DNA from: an uncultured Poribacteria bacterium
GTDB taxonomy: Bacteria; Poribacteria; WGA-4E; WGA-3G
Length of the DNA: 64,000 nucleotides
Direction: 5' to 3'
Assembly (NCBI GenBank): GCA_951813545.1
Contig: OX638352.1
Span: 4,800,835-4,864,834 of the forward strand
Part shown: one piece after another, positions 1-9,800 of the stretch
Layout: every line of letters begins with the position of its first letter
Numbering within the stretch: position 1 is the stretch's first letter
Notes under the pieces: model-generated
What the model was told of the DNA's origin: nothing
Databases searched by the model: none
What the model saw: only the letters and a program-made list of their open reading frames with translations
Position numbers and translations under genes: made by a program

Positions 1-785
1 CGTTCAAGTGTAAATGAATGAGCGAGATCCATTTCTCTGAGCCATTCTGAAATCCGATCCTCAATCGGTACTACTTCCTCTTTACGTTGAACTGTAAGTT
101 TGTCTACACGTGCCGAGAGAAGAGCGTCAATTGCGTTATCGCCCCACCTACCAGTGTCTTCTGGATGATCGCCCTCCCAGTGATAATAGCGTTTTGGATG
201 AACTCTGACAGGACCAAGATAATAAACATGGGAAAACAGTTCTTCAAATACAGATGTAAATCCGATTAGAACCTTTGGAACATCAGTATTTTCAGGTGAT
301 GATAGACCATAGCAGTTTTGGACCTGGATCGGTATTAGGTTTTGCTCGTTAACTAAAAAATTATGATCTTCCCAAAAGAATTTCGTAGGACCGGATAAAC
401 TTCTGTATCGAAAATCTTTAATAACCTGATTTCCCTCGACTTCTCGGATAACGGTGTGAAAAGAAAAATGGTGCATCTGCCACAGCATACTCATACTATA
501 AGGGATAGAGTGACTGAGTTTGCTACCCATCCCTAAATACAGTTCATTACCTAACTCGTGTCCATGAATCACCTCTTGGAAATTGCCAAGATTGACAAGA
601 GAATTTCCGTCACCGAAGAAAAGAACCTCATCCTTACCAACAGTCTGTTTGAGCAATAGCAACATCTGCAGTAGGCTGCTTTTCCCAGAACTATTTGTTC
701 CAAAGAAACCAGTCAGTGGCGCAAGCTTCACTATGTCACTATCTTGCCACGATTTGAAGTTTTTTACCCGTATATGTGTAATCAT
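1..785 (-). CDS. AAA family ATPase (DUF3696/AAA_21-like), 3' end outside window
   Basis: An open frame runs on the minus strand from an ATG at 785 to the left edge without a stop, giving about 261 residues of the N-terminal part. A GGAGG lies 9 bases upstream of the ATG. The protein opens ITHIRVKNFKSW and has a Walker A box GTNSSGKSS near residue 31, the layout of RecF/SMC-like AAA ATPases that act with toxins, nucleases or as stand-alone OLD-like proteins. Further on, a segment beginning YYLGPVRVHP followed by RWGDNAIDALLSAR resembles the conserved middle of AAA_21/DUF3696 proteins. Walker B and signature motifs would lie beyond the edge. No partner gene is visible on this side, so its role (defence, repair or other) cannot be settled. 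Confidence 0.85.
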   Translation of the reverse strand, partial: MITHIRVKNFKSWQDSDIVKLAPLTGFFGTNSSGKSSLLQMLLLLKQTVGKDEVLFFGDGNSLVNLGNFQEVIHGHELGNELYLGMGSKLSHSIPYSMSMLWQMHHFSFHTVIREVEGNQVIKDFRYRSLSGPTKFFWEDHNFLVNEQNLIPIQVQNCYGLSSPENTDVPKVLIGFTSVFEELFSHVYYLGPVRVHPKRYYHWEGDHPEDTGRWGDNAIDALLSARVDKLTVQRKEEVVPIEDRISEWLREMDLAHSFTLE

Positions 786-1118
786 TTCTCTGCCTCCGTG
801 TTAACCCTATTATACGCATTTTCACGTGAAAGCGCAACGAAAACCTTAATTGTAGTGTAGCACCAATCCATAAATATCAGCCTCCTCATCGCGGTATCTA
901 CCGATTTTCATTTGATTACAAATATAAAATGAGATAAACTATTTTACATCTTGCCTTGATATATCAAATTACGCAAAACACAATTTATAGTAAAACCCGT
1001 AATTACCTATACCCCAAGGAAAGGGCGAGGATACAATCCTCGCCAGCGGCAGTAGAGCTTTTGTTCCGTGACGAACTGTCTACATATTTTCAGATTTTAC
1101 TATAAAAGGAGACACACA
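786..1118. other. Intergenic region between divergent genes, with perfect hairpin
   Basis: AT-rich 333-base gap between the divergent AAA ATPase and the small coiled-coil gene. It should contain both promoters, but I see no convincing -35/-10 pair. The only clear structure is the 9-bp-stem hairpin at 1024-1044, which belongs to a dispersed repeat family (see separate entry). Confidence 0.5.
1015..1063. repeat. Dispersed repeat R4, copy 1 (GCGAGGATAC...CCTCGCCAGCGG)
   Basis: A perfect 9-bp stem (GGCGAGGAT at 1024-1032, ATCCTCGCC at 1036-1044, loop ACA) is followed by an AGCGG(C/T)(A/G)GT(A/G)GA(G/A)CTTT tail. The same head and tail recur at 56993-57052, where the loop is longer. It lies about 60 bases before the next gene, so it may be transcribed in its leader. 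Confidence 0.6.
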
Positions 1119-1382
1119 TTGGAAAAGATTCGTGAATTGATTTCTCTGTTGGAATCTGGGATTGAGGACTACGATACCCAGATGAAGGTCCTACAGACAG
1201 AACGATTAAAGTATATTCGACTTTCCATGACAAACGGATTCGGCGAGGAGGAAGCCGATTCTCAGCAATCGTGGCTTCTCCATCTCAAACAACTTGAAGA
1301 CTCACTTAAGATCCGACAGAACAGTATACAACAGGCGATTCGGAACGCCGCAGACGATATTCAGAAAGAGGAAAATGCATGA
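1119..1382 (+). CDS. Small coiled-coil hypothetical protein, coupled to the TPR/FG-GAP gene
   Basis: Likely starts at TTG 1119, which has AAAGGAG 7 bases upstream; an in-frame GTG at 1068 lacks such a site and would add a Tyr/Arg-rich extension. The 87-residue product is charged, predicted largely helical (LEKIRELISLLESGIEDYD, then LHLKQLEDSLKIRQNS), and has no signal peptide or recognised domain. Its stop overlaps the next start (ATGA at 1379-1382), so the two genes are almost certainly translationally coupled. I do not recognise the family; a cytoplasmic helper or regulator of the downstream secreted protein is only a guess. Confidence 0.7.
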   Translation: MEKIRELISLLESGIEDYDTQMKVLQTERLKYIRLSMTNGFGEEEADSQQSWLLHLKQLEDSLKIRQNSIQQAIRNAADDIQKEENA

Positions 1383-4300
1383 GATTTAGATTTGCGTCTC
1401 CTGATATAAGAAGATATGTGAAGTATGTGCTGCTCCTAACGTACTTTTTTGCGGTCTGGACAGTAAACGCACAGGAAACAGATAATAGCCAAATTATTGA
1501 ACAGGCAATCCAACAGCAGAATTTAGGGCTGGCTTACCTCGAAGAATCGCAACCCTCAAAGGCGGTCGAAGCGTTTACAACACTCATTGAACTGCTGCCC
1601 AATGAAGCAATCGGTTATGGCAATCTTGCGGTCGCATACTTGCGCTTACAGCAAGCAGATACTGCCGAAGAGTGGGTCAAGCGCGGCATCACTGTCGCAC
1701 CGATGGACAGCCAGTTACACTTCATTCTGTCCGAGGTCTATCAACTACAAGAAGGAAAGCGTGATTTAGCGGTAGAGGCGATGAAGGAAGCCGTGCGTTT
1801 AGCACCCGATGAGTTGGAGTTTCGTTATAAACTGGTTCGTCACTATAACGCACAGCGGAACGATCCAGAAGCGCAGCGGGAAGCAGCTCGACATCTACAG
1901 GAGCTTCACGCCCGTTCACCGGTGAATGTTGTCGTATTATTGAAGTTGACGCAGGCGTTGTTGGCGCAGGAGCAACTGGAAACCGCCGGAGATCTCTGTC
2001 AGGAATTGATGCTCCTTTTAGGCGATACTGACCCAGACAAACTCATATACCTTACACAAGGAATAGACGCAATAGAGCAAGGCGATCTAAAGCTTGCTAC
2101 ACGAAATATGCGAATTTTCGAGAACGTTCATCGGGCAAGTCCTCGCTACCAGCAAGGCATCGGTGAGTTGGTAACCGACATCCTTGGGCATCCGATAGAG
2201 ACATTCAGTCTAGGATTTAAGGCTCGGATCGTCGCCAGACAGAGCGAACCGATTACAGTGAAGTTTGTGGATGTAACCGAGCAGATCGGACTTGCCGACA
2301 TAGAAGGCGTGCATACGAATTCCACAGATGTTTCGCTGATTGACTACGACGGCGATGGAAATTTGGATCTCTATACAACACTCACAGGAATGCTCTTCCG
2401 AAATACAGGTGAGAAATTTGTCGCTGTCCAACAGGTTCAAGAAATATTAGAGCAACAGGCTTTACAACCGCATACCGCTGCATTCGCAGATCTGGACAAA
2501 GATGGTGTACAAGAATTTCTACTGCAAACTCGTGAAGGAATAACGTCCCTCCGAATGGATGCAGACGGAAAATGGATAACATCACCCCTCGTCCAACATC
2601 AGAAGGCGGAATTTGAAACAGGTGTACTTTTGCCTATCGACTTTGACCATGATGGTGATCTCGATCTCTTTTCAGGACGAACCAACATTACAATGTATCG
2701 GAATAATGCGGATAAAACTGATGCAGATGAAAGGTTCATAGACGTTAGCGAGCAAACCTTTGTAACAACGAACGCAGATGACGCGTCTCCGGCGCAACGG
2801 ACCGCTACTGAAGCATTCTCTGCCGATTTTGATGACGACGGAGATATAGATATCTTTGTTATCCATAGCGAAATGGGATGCACCCTTTTCGATAACCTCC
2901 GCCAAGGAAGGCTCCGCGCAGTTTCGGCTGAAACGGGGATCCCGCAAGATGTACGTTATACCACAGCTACTGCCGGTGACTACGACAACGATGGCGATCT
3001 CGACCTGTTCTTGGCTACAGCAGATTTTACCTATCTCTACCTTAATAAAGGGGATGGGAGTTTTGTCAGCGAGACGGATTTGCCGATAAGTGTGCAAGAT
3101 CTCCCGCCTGCTCTATTGAGAAACATTGACTACGATAACGATGGGTTTGTTGACGTATGGGTTAGCGGGCAAGATGGAATGTTCCTATTTCGGAACGGTG
3201 GTGACATAGCGATGTTTGACGAACCCTACCCGTTGATAGGATCAATCACCCCTACGAGTGGCGCGCTTCTCCTGAGCGCAAAGGCTGGTACAGTTGGTGA
3301 TTATGATAACGATGGCGATCTCGACCTCTTTTTTATCAATGATGAAGGACAACTAAGAACACTGCAAAACGAGGGTGGAAATGAGAACAACTGGATACAG
3401 GTGCGATTGGAGGGTATCACTGCAGGAAGTAACAAGGTCAATAGAGATGGCATCGGCTCGAAATTAGAGGTGAAAGTCGGTGATCTATATCAACTGCAGT
3501 ACGTGTCCAAACAGGTCTCTCATTTCGGGTTAGGCGCATTCGACGCTGCGGATGTTGTACGTGTTGTCTGGACGAACGGCGTGCCACAGAACATCGTCAA
3601 ACCACAAGCGAAACAGCGTATTTTGGAAAAACAGGTATTGAAAGGTTCCTGCCCGTTCCTCTATGTCTACGACGGGGAACAGTACCAATTTGTCACTGAT
3701 CTGCTCTGGCGCGCACCGTTGGGACTCGTTACTTCAATGGGTTTTGTCGCACCTGACGAAACAAAGGATTTTGTGAAAATTTCAGGGGCGCAGATACAAC
3801 CGAAATCCGGAAAATATTCCATTCAGATTACAGAGGAATTGTGGGAAACTGCCTATTTCGACGAGGTCAAACTGATAGCGGTTGATCATCCGGCGGATAC
3901 TGAGGTCTTCGTGAATGAACAGTATATCCCGCCTCCGTTTGCGGAATTTAAGGTTTACGGTGTCGCTGAGAAACTGTTCCCGAAATCTGCTGTTGATCAC
4001 CTCGGTAAAGACGTATCCGATGCCTTGAAAACGTTTGATTACCATTACGCAGTTGAACATGCACCCGGTCCCTACCAAGGTGTTGTTAAACCGCATGCGA
4101 TTGTCCTCGATCTTGGCGATGTACCGAATGATACACCTGTGACACTCTTCCTCAGCGGATGGATCTTCCCGACGGATACCAGCATTAATGTCGCGCTGTT
4201 CCAAAATTCTGAAATTAACCCCCGTTTTCCGTCGGTTGCGGTGAAGGACAAAGCGGGAAAATGGAAGAATGTTATTGATATGATTGGGCTGCCAGCAGGT

Positions 4301-4933
4301 AAAAACAAGACAATTACCGTCGATCTGACCGGCAAATTTCTATCTGATGACCGGCATGTTCGGATCGAAACCGATATGCAGATTTACTGGGATGCAGCGT
4401 TTTTCACTGTCGGAACACAAGATGTACCGATAGAAATGACGACGTTGAATCCAGACAGCGCAGACTTGCACTACCGAGGCTTCTCCGAGATGTATCGTCC
4501 GAACCTGCATGCGCCACATCTATTTGATTACCAAAAGGTTACAAAGACTGCTCAGTGGCGAGACTTGGCGGGGTTTTACACCCGTTACGGCGATGTCGCT
4601 CCGTTGCTACAGAAGGTTGACGACATGTACGTTATTCTCAATGCGGGTGACGAAATCACGGTGGAATTTGAAGCGTCACGCTTGCCGACATTAAAAGAAG
4701 ATTGGGTGCGTGATTTTATCCTCTATAGCGATGGTTGGGACAAAGATGGTGACATCAATACGCTCACATCACAGACGGTTGAACCGTTGCCGTTTCACGG
4801 GATGTCCGCCTATCCGTACCCCGAAACTGAGCATTATCCAGATGACGAAACGCATCGGCAGTATCAGCTTGAATACAACACGCGGCGCGTTGAACACCGT
4901 TTACCGCCCTTGGATACTGGTGCGACAAAATAG
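1379..4933 (+). CDS. Secreted TPR + FG-GAP/VCBS beta-propeller + ASPIC/UnbV protein (1184 aa)
   Basis: An N-terminal signal peptide (RRYVKYVLLLTYFFAVWTVNA) directs export. Residues about 35-260 form TPR-like helical pairs. From about 305 to 660 there are at least seven FG-GAP/VCBS calcium-loop repeats of the type DYDGDGNLDLY, DFDHDGDLDLF, DFDDDGDIDIF and DYDNDGDLDLF, as in integrin-like propellers. An ASPIC/UnbV-like module follows at about 670-760 (WIQVRLEG, DGIGSKLEVKVG, VSHFGLG). The last roughly 410 residues match nothing I know; they hold beta-rich segments and many acidic and aromatic residues. UnbV/CRTAC1-type proteins are extracellular and calcium-binding, but their biochemical roles are mostly unknown. 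Preceded by and coupled to the small coiled-coil gene at 1119. Confidence 0.85.
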   Translation: MRFRFASPDIRRYVKYVLLLTYFFAVWTVNAQETDNSQIIEQAIQQQNLGLAYLEESQPSKAVEAFTTLIELLPNEAIGYGNLAVAYLRLQQADTAEEWVKRGITVAPMDSQLHFILSEVYQLQEGKRDLAVEAMKEAVRLAPDELEFRYKLVRHYNAQRNDPEAQREAARHLQELHARSPVNVVVLLKLTQALLAQEQLETAGDLCQELMLLLGDTDPDKLIYLTQGIDAIEQGDLKLATRNMRIFENVHRASPRYQQGIGELVTDILGHPIETFSLGFKARIVARQSEPITVKFVDVTEQIGLADIEGVHTNSTDVSLIDYDGDGNLDLYTTLTGMLFRNTGEKFVAVQQVQEILEQQALQPHTAAFADLDKDGVQEFLLQTREGITSLRMDADGKWITSPLVQHQKAEFETGVLLPIDFDHDGDLDLFSGRTNITMYRNNADKTDADERFIDVSEQTFVTTNADDASPAQRTATEAFSADFDDDGDIDIFVIHSEMGCTLFDNLRQGRLRAVSAETGIPQDVRYTTATAGDYDNDGDLDLFLATADFTYLYLNKGDGSFVSETDLPISVQDLPPALLRNIDYDNDGFVDVWVSGQDGMFLFRNGGDIAMFDEPYPLIGSITPTSGALLLSAKAGTVGDYDNDGDLDLFFINDEGQLRTLQNEGGNENNWIQVRLEGITAGSNKVNRDGIGSKLEVKVGDLYQLQYVSKQVSHFGLGAFDAADVVRVVWTNGVPQNIVKPQAKQRILEKQVLKGSCPFLYVYDGEQYQFVTDLLWRAPLGLVTSMGFVAPDETKDFVKISGAQIQPKSGKYSIQITEELWETAYFDEVKLIAVDHPADTEVFVNEQYIPPPFAEFKVYGVAEKLFPKSAVDHLGKDVSDALKTFDYHYAVEHAPGPYQGVVKPHAIVLDLGDVPNDTPVTLFLSGWIFPTDTSINVALFQNSEINPRFPSVAVKDKAGKWKNVIDMIGLPAGKNKTITVDLTGKFLSDDRHVRIETDMQIYWDAAFFTVGTQDVPIEMTTLNPDSADLHYRGFSEMYRPNLHAPHLFDYQKVTKTAQWRDLAGFYTRYGDVAPLLQKVDDMYVILNAGDEITVEFEASRLPTLKEDWVRDFILYSDGWDKDGDINTLTSQTVEPLPFHGMSAYPYPETEHYPDDETHRQYQLEYNTRRVEHRLPPLDTGATK

Positions 4934-4996
4934 AATAGGGCACCTACATGCTACAGTTATGTGTGAAACCCATTGTTTGAACCGGGATTCACAAGA

Positions 4997-5106
4997 CTAG
5001 TGTTCTGTCACCTCTAAACTGATAGGTTAGATTGACTGGAGACGTTGGGTTTCACTGCGTTCAACCCAACCTACAACTCCTCAAAATAAGCATGACAGAA
5101 CACTAG
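4997..5106. repeat. MITE-like element with 14-bp perfect terminal inverted repeats
   Basis: CTAGTGTTCTGTCA at 4997-5010 is exactly inverted as TGACAGAACACTAG at 5093-5106. Inside, GTTGGGTT (5044-5051) and AACCCAAC (5063-5070) form a second hairpin. The whole is 110 bases, non-coding and AT-rich at the ends, the shape of a miniature inverted-repeat element. No transposase that could mobilise it is present in the window. Confidence 0.7.
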
Positions 5107-5162
5107 AGGATGAACAGAATTCCGGTACTTTTTGATTGAAAATTTTTACTTACAGAATTAAG

Positions 5163-5266
5163 ACGTTGGGTTTCACTCACATTCTGAGGCTTTCAGGTTT
5201 TTTGGAGACTTAAAAGTCATTTTATCATGTGGATTTTTTAATAAGTTGCCGTTCAACCCAACCTAC
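5163..5266. repeat. Second copy of GTTGGGTTTCACT / GTTCAACCCAACCTAC arms
   Basis: GACGTTGGGTTTCACT at 5163-5178 repeats 5041-5056 exactly, and GTTCAACCCAACCTAC at 5251-5266 repeats 5059-5074 exactly. Here the arms are about 72 bases apart instead of a few bases, so this copy encloses extra sequence. It lacks the outer CTAGTG... termini of the first element. Confidence 0.65.
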
Positions 5267-5305
5267 CAACTTATTATTAATAATCAGCACTCTAGACCTT
5301 GATTG

Positions 5306-6490
5306 TTATAATGGGTGTGCTACTTTATCCGTAATTCGGCGTAGAGGGATATACAGACAGAGCGTTGCAATTACCAAGATGCCCGCCAGAACGGCGTACG
5401 GATAAGCCTCTTTAGCATAGAGCCAGCCACCGAAAATTGGTCCTAAGATGCGTCCTAAACTTAAAAAAGCATCCATAATACCGATAGCCGCGCCTTGTCC
5501 AATCTGGGTCTGTTTAGAAATCCACGACGTATTCGTTGGACGGATGAGTTGATTACCGATGCCAGCAATAGTGAGGTAGACCGTGAGTGTTACGAAAGAA
5601 TAGGCGTTAAGCAAAAGTGCCATGCCGATTGCATTGAGCAGCAACCCAACCAAAATGATGCGCCGTTCTCCAAACCAATTGATTAATCTGCCGAGCAATC
5701 CACCCTGCAGCGGCACAACAATCGCTCCCATGAACATGAACATCCACCCCATTTCTCGCTCTCCATAGTCCCAACCCTTTTCAATGAATAATGGGAAGGT
5801 CATCTCCAACCCTGCGAAACTGAAAGTTGAGAAAAATGCGACAAGAAAAAGTGGGATGAGGGGTGATTTCAAAGTTGTTTGACGAAATATCTCGCGTGGA
5901 GATATCCATTCATGTTGGTCTTCAAGTGCCTTGCCTGTGAAGTCTTTCTGAAGCGATTCTGGCAGTAAAACAAGGGCGAAGAGAAAGGTGAGGAGCGATA
6001 ACCCCCCGGCAACGAAGAACGGGGTATCGTGCCTACCCATGATCCCACCAACCGCCGGTCCGAGGATGAAACCGAGTCCCATCGCTGCACCCATTAATCC
6101 CATACCTCTGCCGCGTTCTTCCGGTGTGGTAACATCAGCAACGTAAGCCATTACACTCGGTAGCACAGCTGCTGAAGCGATACCTGCTGCACCGCGAGCA
6201 ATGAGAAGCCATATATAAGTTTTCGCCAATCCAAAGCCGACTAATGCAGCAGCGTTCCCAAGCAATCCGAGCAGAATCGCAGGTTTTCTGCCGTGTTTGT
6301 CTGACAACCTACCCCAAATCGGTGCAAACAGCAGTTGCATCCCGGAATAGATAGACATTAATATAGCGATTTCAGTGGTGGTTGCCCCAATATCTTTGGC
6401 GTAATAAGCGAGGTTCGGAATGATGATGCCAAACCCAAGCATCACAAAAAATAGGGTTAAGAACAGGAGGAGAAGTTTCGGTTTTTCCAT
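5306..6490 (-). CDS. MFS transporter, DHA1/TetA-like drug:proton antiporter family
   Basis: A 394-residue integral membrane protein with about twelve hydrophobic segments. The loop after TM2 carries the MFS motif A (GRLSDKHGRKPAI, about residues 60-72), and TM4-5 carry R-G-A-A-G-I-A plus an AMGLGFILGPAVGG motif C-like stretch typical of antiporters of the 12-TM DHA1 group. These proteins expel small molecules across the inner membrane using the proton gradient; the substrate cannot be read from sequence. The start ATG at 6490 has no clear ribosome site, but a near-consensus promoter sits at 6584-6613. The gene stands alone, convergent with the UnbV protein gene and divergent from dnaE. Confidence 0.9.
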   Translation of the reverse strand: MEKPKLLLLFLTLFFVMLGFGIIIPNLAYYAKDIGATTTEIAILMSIYSGMQLLFAPIWGRLSDKHGRKPAILLGLLGNAAALVGFGLAKTYIWLLIARGAAGIASAAVLPSVMAYVADVTTPEERGRGMGLMGAAMGLGFILGPAVGGIMGRHDTPFFVAGGLSLLTFLFALVLLPESLQKDFTGKALEDQHEWISPREIFRQTTLKSPLIPLFLVAFFSTFSFAGLEMTFPLFIEKGWDYGEREMGWMFMFMGAIVVPLQGGLLGRLINWFGERRIILVGLLLNAIGMALLLNAYSFVTLTVYLTIAGIGNQLIRPTNTSWISKQTQIGQGAAIGIMDAFLSLGRILGPIFGGWLYAKEAYPYAVLAGILVIATLCLYIPLRRITDKVAHPL

Positions 6491-6827
6491 CTAATTAAAC
6501 GCGAAAATCTGCGATGAAGAAGACGTGTCCTTTCTGATTAATAAGTGCAATCTAAGAGCAATTTCTAAAAAATAATATTGTTTATTATAGCAAGTTTAAG
6601 GTGGGTATGTCAATTTAAAAACCGGATTTATACAAAAGCCTTTCACAAGTGAGGCTATAACTTCGCCGCGTTAAATGGCAGAATTTTTCTACGAAAAAAT
6701 GCAATTGGAGATGCCTTGATTGGAAAATTTATAGTGGAAATTTTAGCATATTTTTGGTAAAATTAAAAATGGATTCATAATTCTTACATACATTCAACAA
6801 TTGAACTTATTAAACATTGGAGGAAAG
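6491..6827. other. Divergent intergenic region between MFS gene and dnaE
   Basis: 337 bases, AT-rich. It contains the strong leftward promoter at 6584-6613. On the plus strand TAAAAT at 6758-6763 with TGGAAA 17 bases upstream (6735-6740) is a weak candidate dnaE promoter. Nothing else was recognised. Confidence 0.5.
6584..6613 (-). promoter_or_regulatory. Sigma-70-like promoter for MFS transporter
   Basis: Read on the minus strand: TTGACA (6613-6608), an 18-base spacer, then TATAAT (6589-6584). Both hexamers are perfect E. coli-type consensus. Transcription would begin about 6578, leaving a leader of about 85 bases before the ATG at 6490. Confidence 0.75.
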
Positions 6828-9800
6828 ATGGCAACCGAATTTGTTCATCTACATAACCACAGCGAGTATAGCATGCTTGACGGCGCGTGCCGTATTGAAG
6901 CCATGGTCGATTGGGCGGTCGAAAACAGCGCGCCCGCTGTCGCACTCACTGACCACGGCAACATGTTCGGTGCTTGGGAACTATACGCCAAAGCAAAAGA
7001 GGCGGGGGTTAACCCAATCGTCGGTTGTGAGGCATATGTCGCACCGGGTGATCGGAGAACGCGTGGGAAGGAACAGGGAAGTCCTTATCACCTCACACTG
7101 CTCGCAGAGGATGCAACCGGTTACCAGAATCTTCTGAAATTGATATCGCGTGGATACACGGAAGGTTTCTATAGCAGACCGCGTATCGATATGGAAATCC
7201 TGCGTGAACACCGTGACGGAATTATCGCACTGACAGGGTGTATCCAAGGACAGGTGCCGCAACTCCTATCCTCAAGTCGACGAGAGGAAGGAATCCAACA
7301 CTTCAAAACGTTGATGGAGATAATGGGGGAACGGAACCTCTACGTTGAGGTCCAAAATCACCATATTGACAAGGAACTTGAAGCATATCCAATAATGGTT
7401 CAGTTGGCAAAAGAGTTCAATCTCCCTCTCGTCGGTACAAATGATTGCCACTACCTCCGCAAATCCGACCACGGAATGCACGATGTCCTCCTTTGTATCC
7501 AGACAAAGAAAACTGTCAACGATCAGCAACGGCTGCGGTTCGACAACCAGTTCTACTTTAAAAGCGTTGATGAAATGCGGGAGGTGCTTAAGGATTATCC
7601 GCCGGAAGCCATCACGAATACACTTGAAATAGCCAATCGGTGTAACCTTGAGCTTGATTACGGCGAAAGTGTGATGCCGAAATATGAGGTACCTGAAGGT
7701 CATACAAATGACAGTTATCTCAGGGAATTGTGCTACCAAGGCTTGAAAGAAAAGTGTGGAGAACTTTCCGAAGAAATCCGGCAGCGACTTGATTACGAAC
7801 TGGATATTATTAACAAAACAGGTTACCCCGGCTACTTCCTCATTGTATGGGATTACGTTAAATACGCACATAAACAGGGGTATCCGCTCTCTGCACGCGG
7901 TTCTGCTGCCAGCAGTCTTGTGTTGTATGCACTTGATGTGATTACCTTTAATCCGATGGACTATGATTGTCTTTTTGAACGGTTTCTAAATCTTGAACGT
8001 ATCAGTCCTCCCGATATCGACATTGATTTCGCCGACCGCGCGCGTGAACATGTTATCGATTATCTCGTAAAAAAATACGGTGAAGATTCTGTCGGTAAAG
8101 TTGCCACCTTCGCCACATTAGGTGCCAAAGCTGCCATCAAGGATGTCGGACGCGCCCTTGAGATGCCTCTTGAAGATGTCGAAAAGCTGACTGAACTTAT
8201 TCCGTCCATTCCGGGCATAACACTTGATGAAGCTTTGGGAGAGGTGCCAGAATTTCAGGCACTCGCTGAACGTCCTGAAAATAGGGAGTTGATGGATCTC
8301 AGCAAAGCAGTCGAAGGTACGAAACGGCACGTCTCCTGTCATGCCTCCGCGATTGTCGTCTCAAACGGTCCGCTGACAAATTACGTCCCCCTATTCAAAG
8401 ATAAACACGACCAAGTTGCGTCGCAGTTTGAAGGAAAAACTGTTGAAGGTGTTGGGATTGTCAAGTTCGATTCCCTCGGCTTACGAAGCCTTACTGAGAC
8501 GTACGACTGCCTACAGATGATTAAGACAAATCACGGCAAGGACATTAAACTGGAAGAGATCCCTTTTGATGACAAAAAAACCTACTCGCTCATCAGTGAA
8601 GGACTCATCGCCGGTTTATTCCAGTTAGAAGGCTCCGCAGGTATGTATCGGGTTGTCATGCAACTCAAACCCGATAACTTTGAGGAGTTCTCCGCGATCC
8701 CCGCGCTCTATCGTCCTGGACCGATAGAAAGCGGTATGATGCAACAGTTTATAGACCGAAAAAACGGATTGCAAAAAGTCGAGTATCTGCATGAGTTGCT
8801 TGAAAACGCGCTCAAAAACACCTACGGTGTGTGTATCTATCAGGAACAGGTGATGCAAATCGCACGCGATATGGCAGGCTTTACGCTCGGTGAAGCAGAT
8901 ATCCTCCGCGATGCGATGGGAAAAAAGAAAGTGGACTTGCTCAAAGAACAGCGTCCAAAATTCATCAAAGGCGCGACCGAAAAGGGAGTCCATGCCGATG
9001 AGGCAGCGGAGATATACGACCTACTTGAACCCTTCGGAGGCTATGCTTTCAACAAGTCACACACCGTCGCTTACTCTATGTTAGCATACCACATGGCGTA
9101 TCTGAAAACCTATTATCCACACGAATTCATGGCGGCGATGATGACTGGAGAGGCAGGCAATTCAGCGAAAATTACCCGTTACCGCGCTGAATGTAAGAAA
9201 CTCGCTGACTTTTTGGATGTGGAAATCAACTTGCTCCCACCGGATGTCAATACCAGTAATAGAGAGTTTAAGGTAGATGGCAACGATGTCTGCTTCGGGC
9301 TTGTCGCTGTAAAAGGTGTGGGTGATGGTGCAATAGATGCCATCGTGGAGGCACGGAAAAAGGGGGGTTCGTTCACATCGTTACAGGATTTCTGCGAGCG
9401 CGTGGATATCAAACAGCTTAATAAGCGCGCCGTTGAAAGTTTGGTTATGAGTGGCGCGTTTGATTCACTTGAGGGACATCGCGCACAACATGTCGCCAGC
9501 TTAGAGAATATTATGAAAGTCGCGCAAAACGCGCAGGCAGAACGGGATCGGGGACAGATGAGTCTCTTTGGTGAGGGAGAAGAAGCACCGGCAGTAACCG
9601 TTACACTCGCTGAAGTCTCTGAGTATGAACCGTTGGAGCGGCTTATGCTGGAAAAGGAGCAACTCGGTTTCTATGTTTCCGGACACCCGCTCGAAGAATA
9701 CAGCGACATCATTGAAAACTACACGAGTGCAAGCACCCAAACCCTCGCTGCATACCGTATCGACTCTGAGGTCGATGTAGCAGGAATGATAACGGAGGTT

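Larger units (their letters stand above)
4934..5305. other. Repeat-rich intergenic region between convergent genes
   Basis: 372-base gap between the ends of two convergent genes. It is filled by the inverted-repeat element at 4997-5106 and a second, looser pair of the same arms at 5163-5266. No open frame with coding character was seen. Confidence 0.6.
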
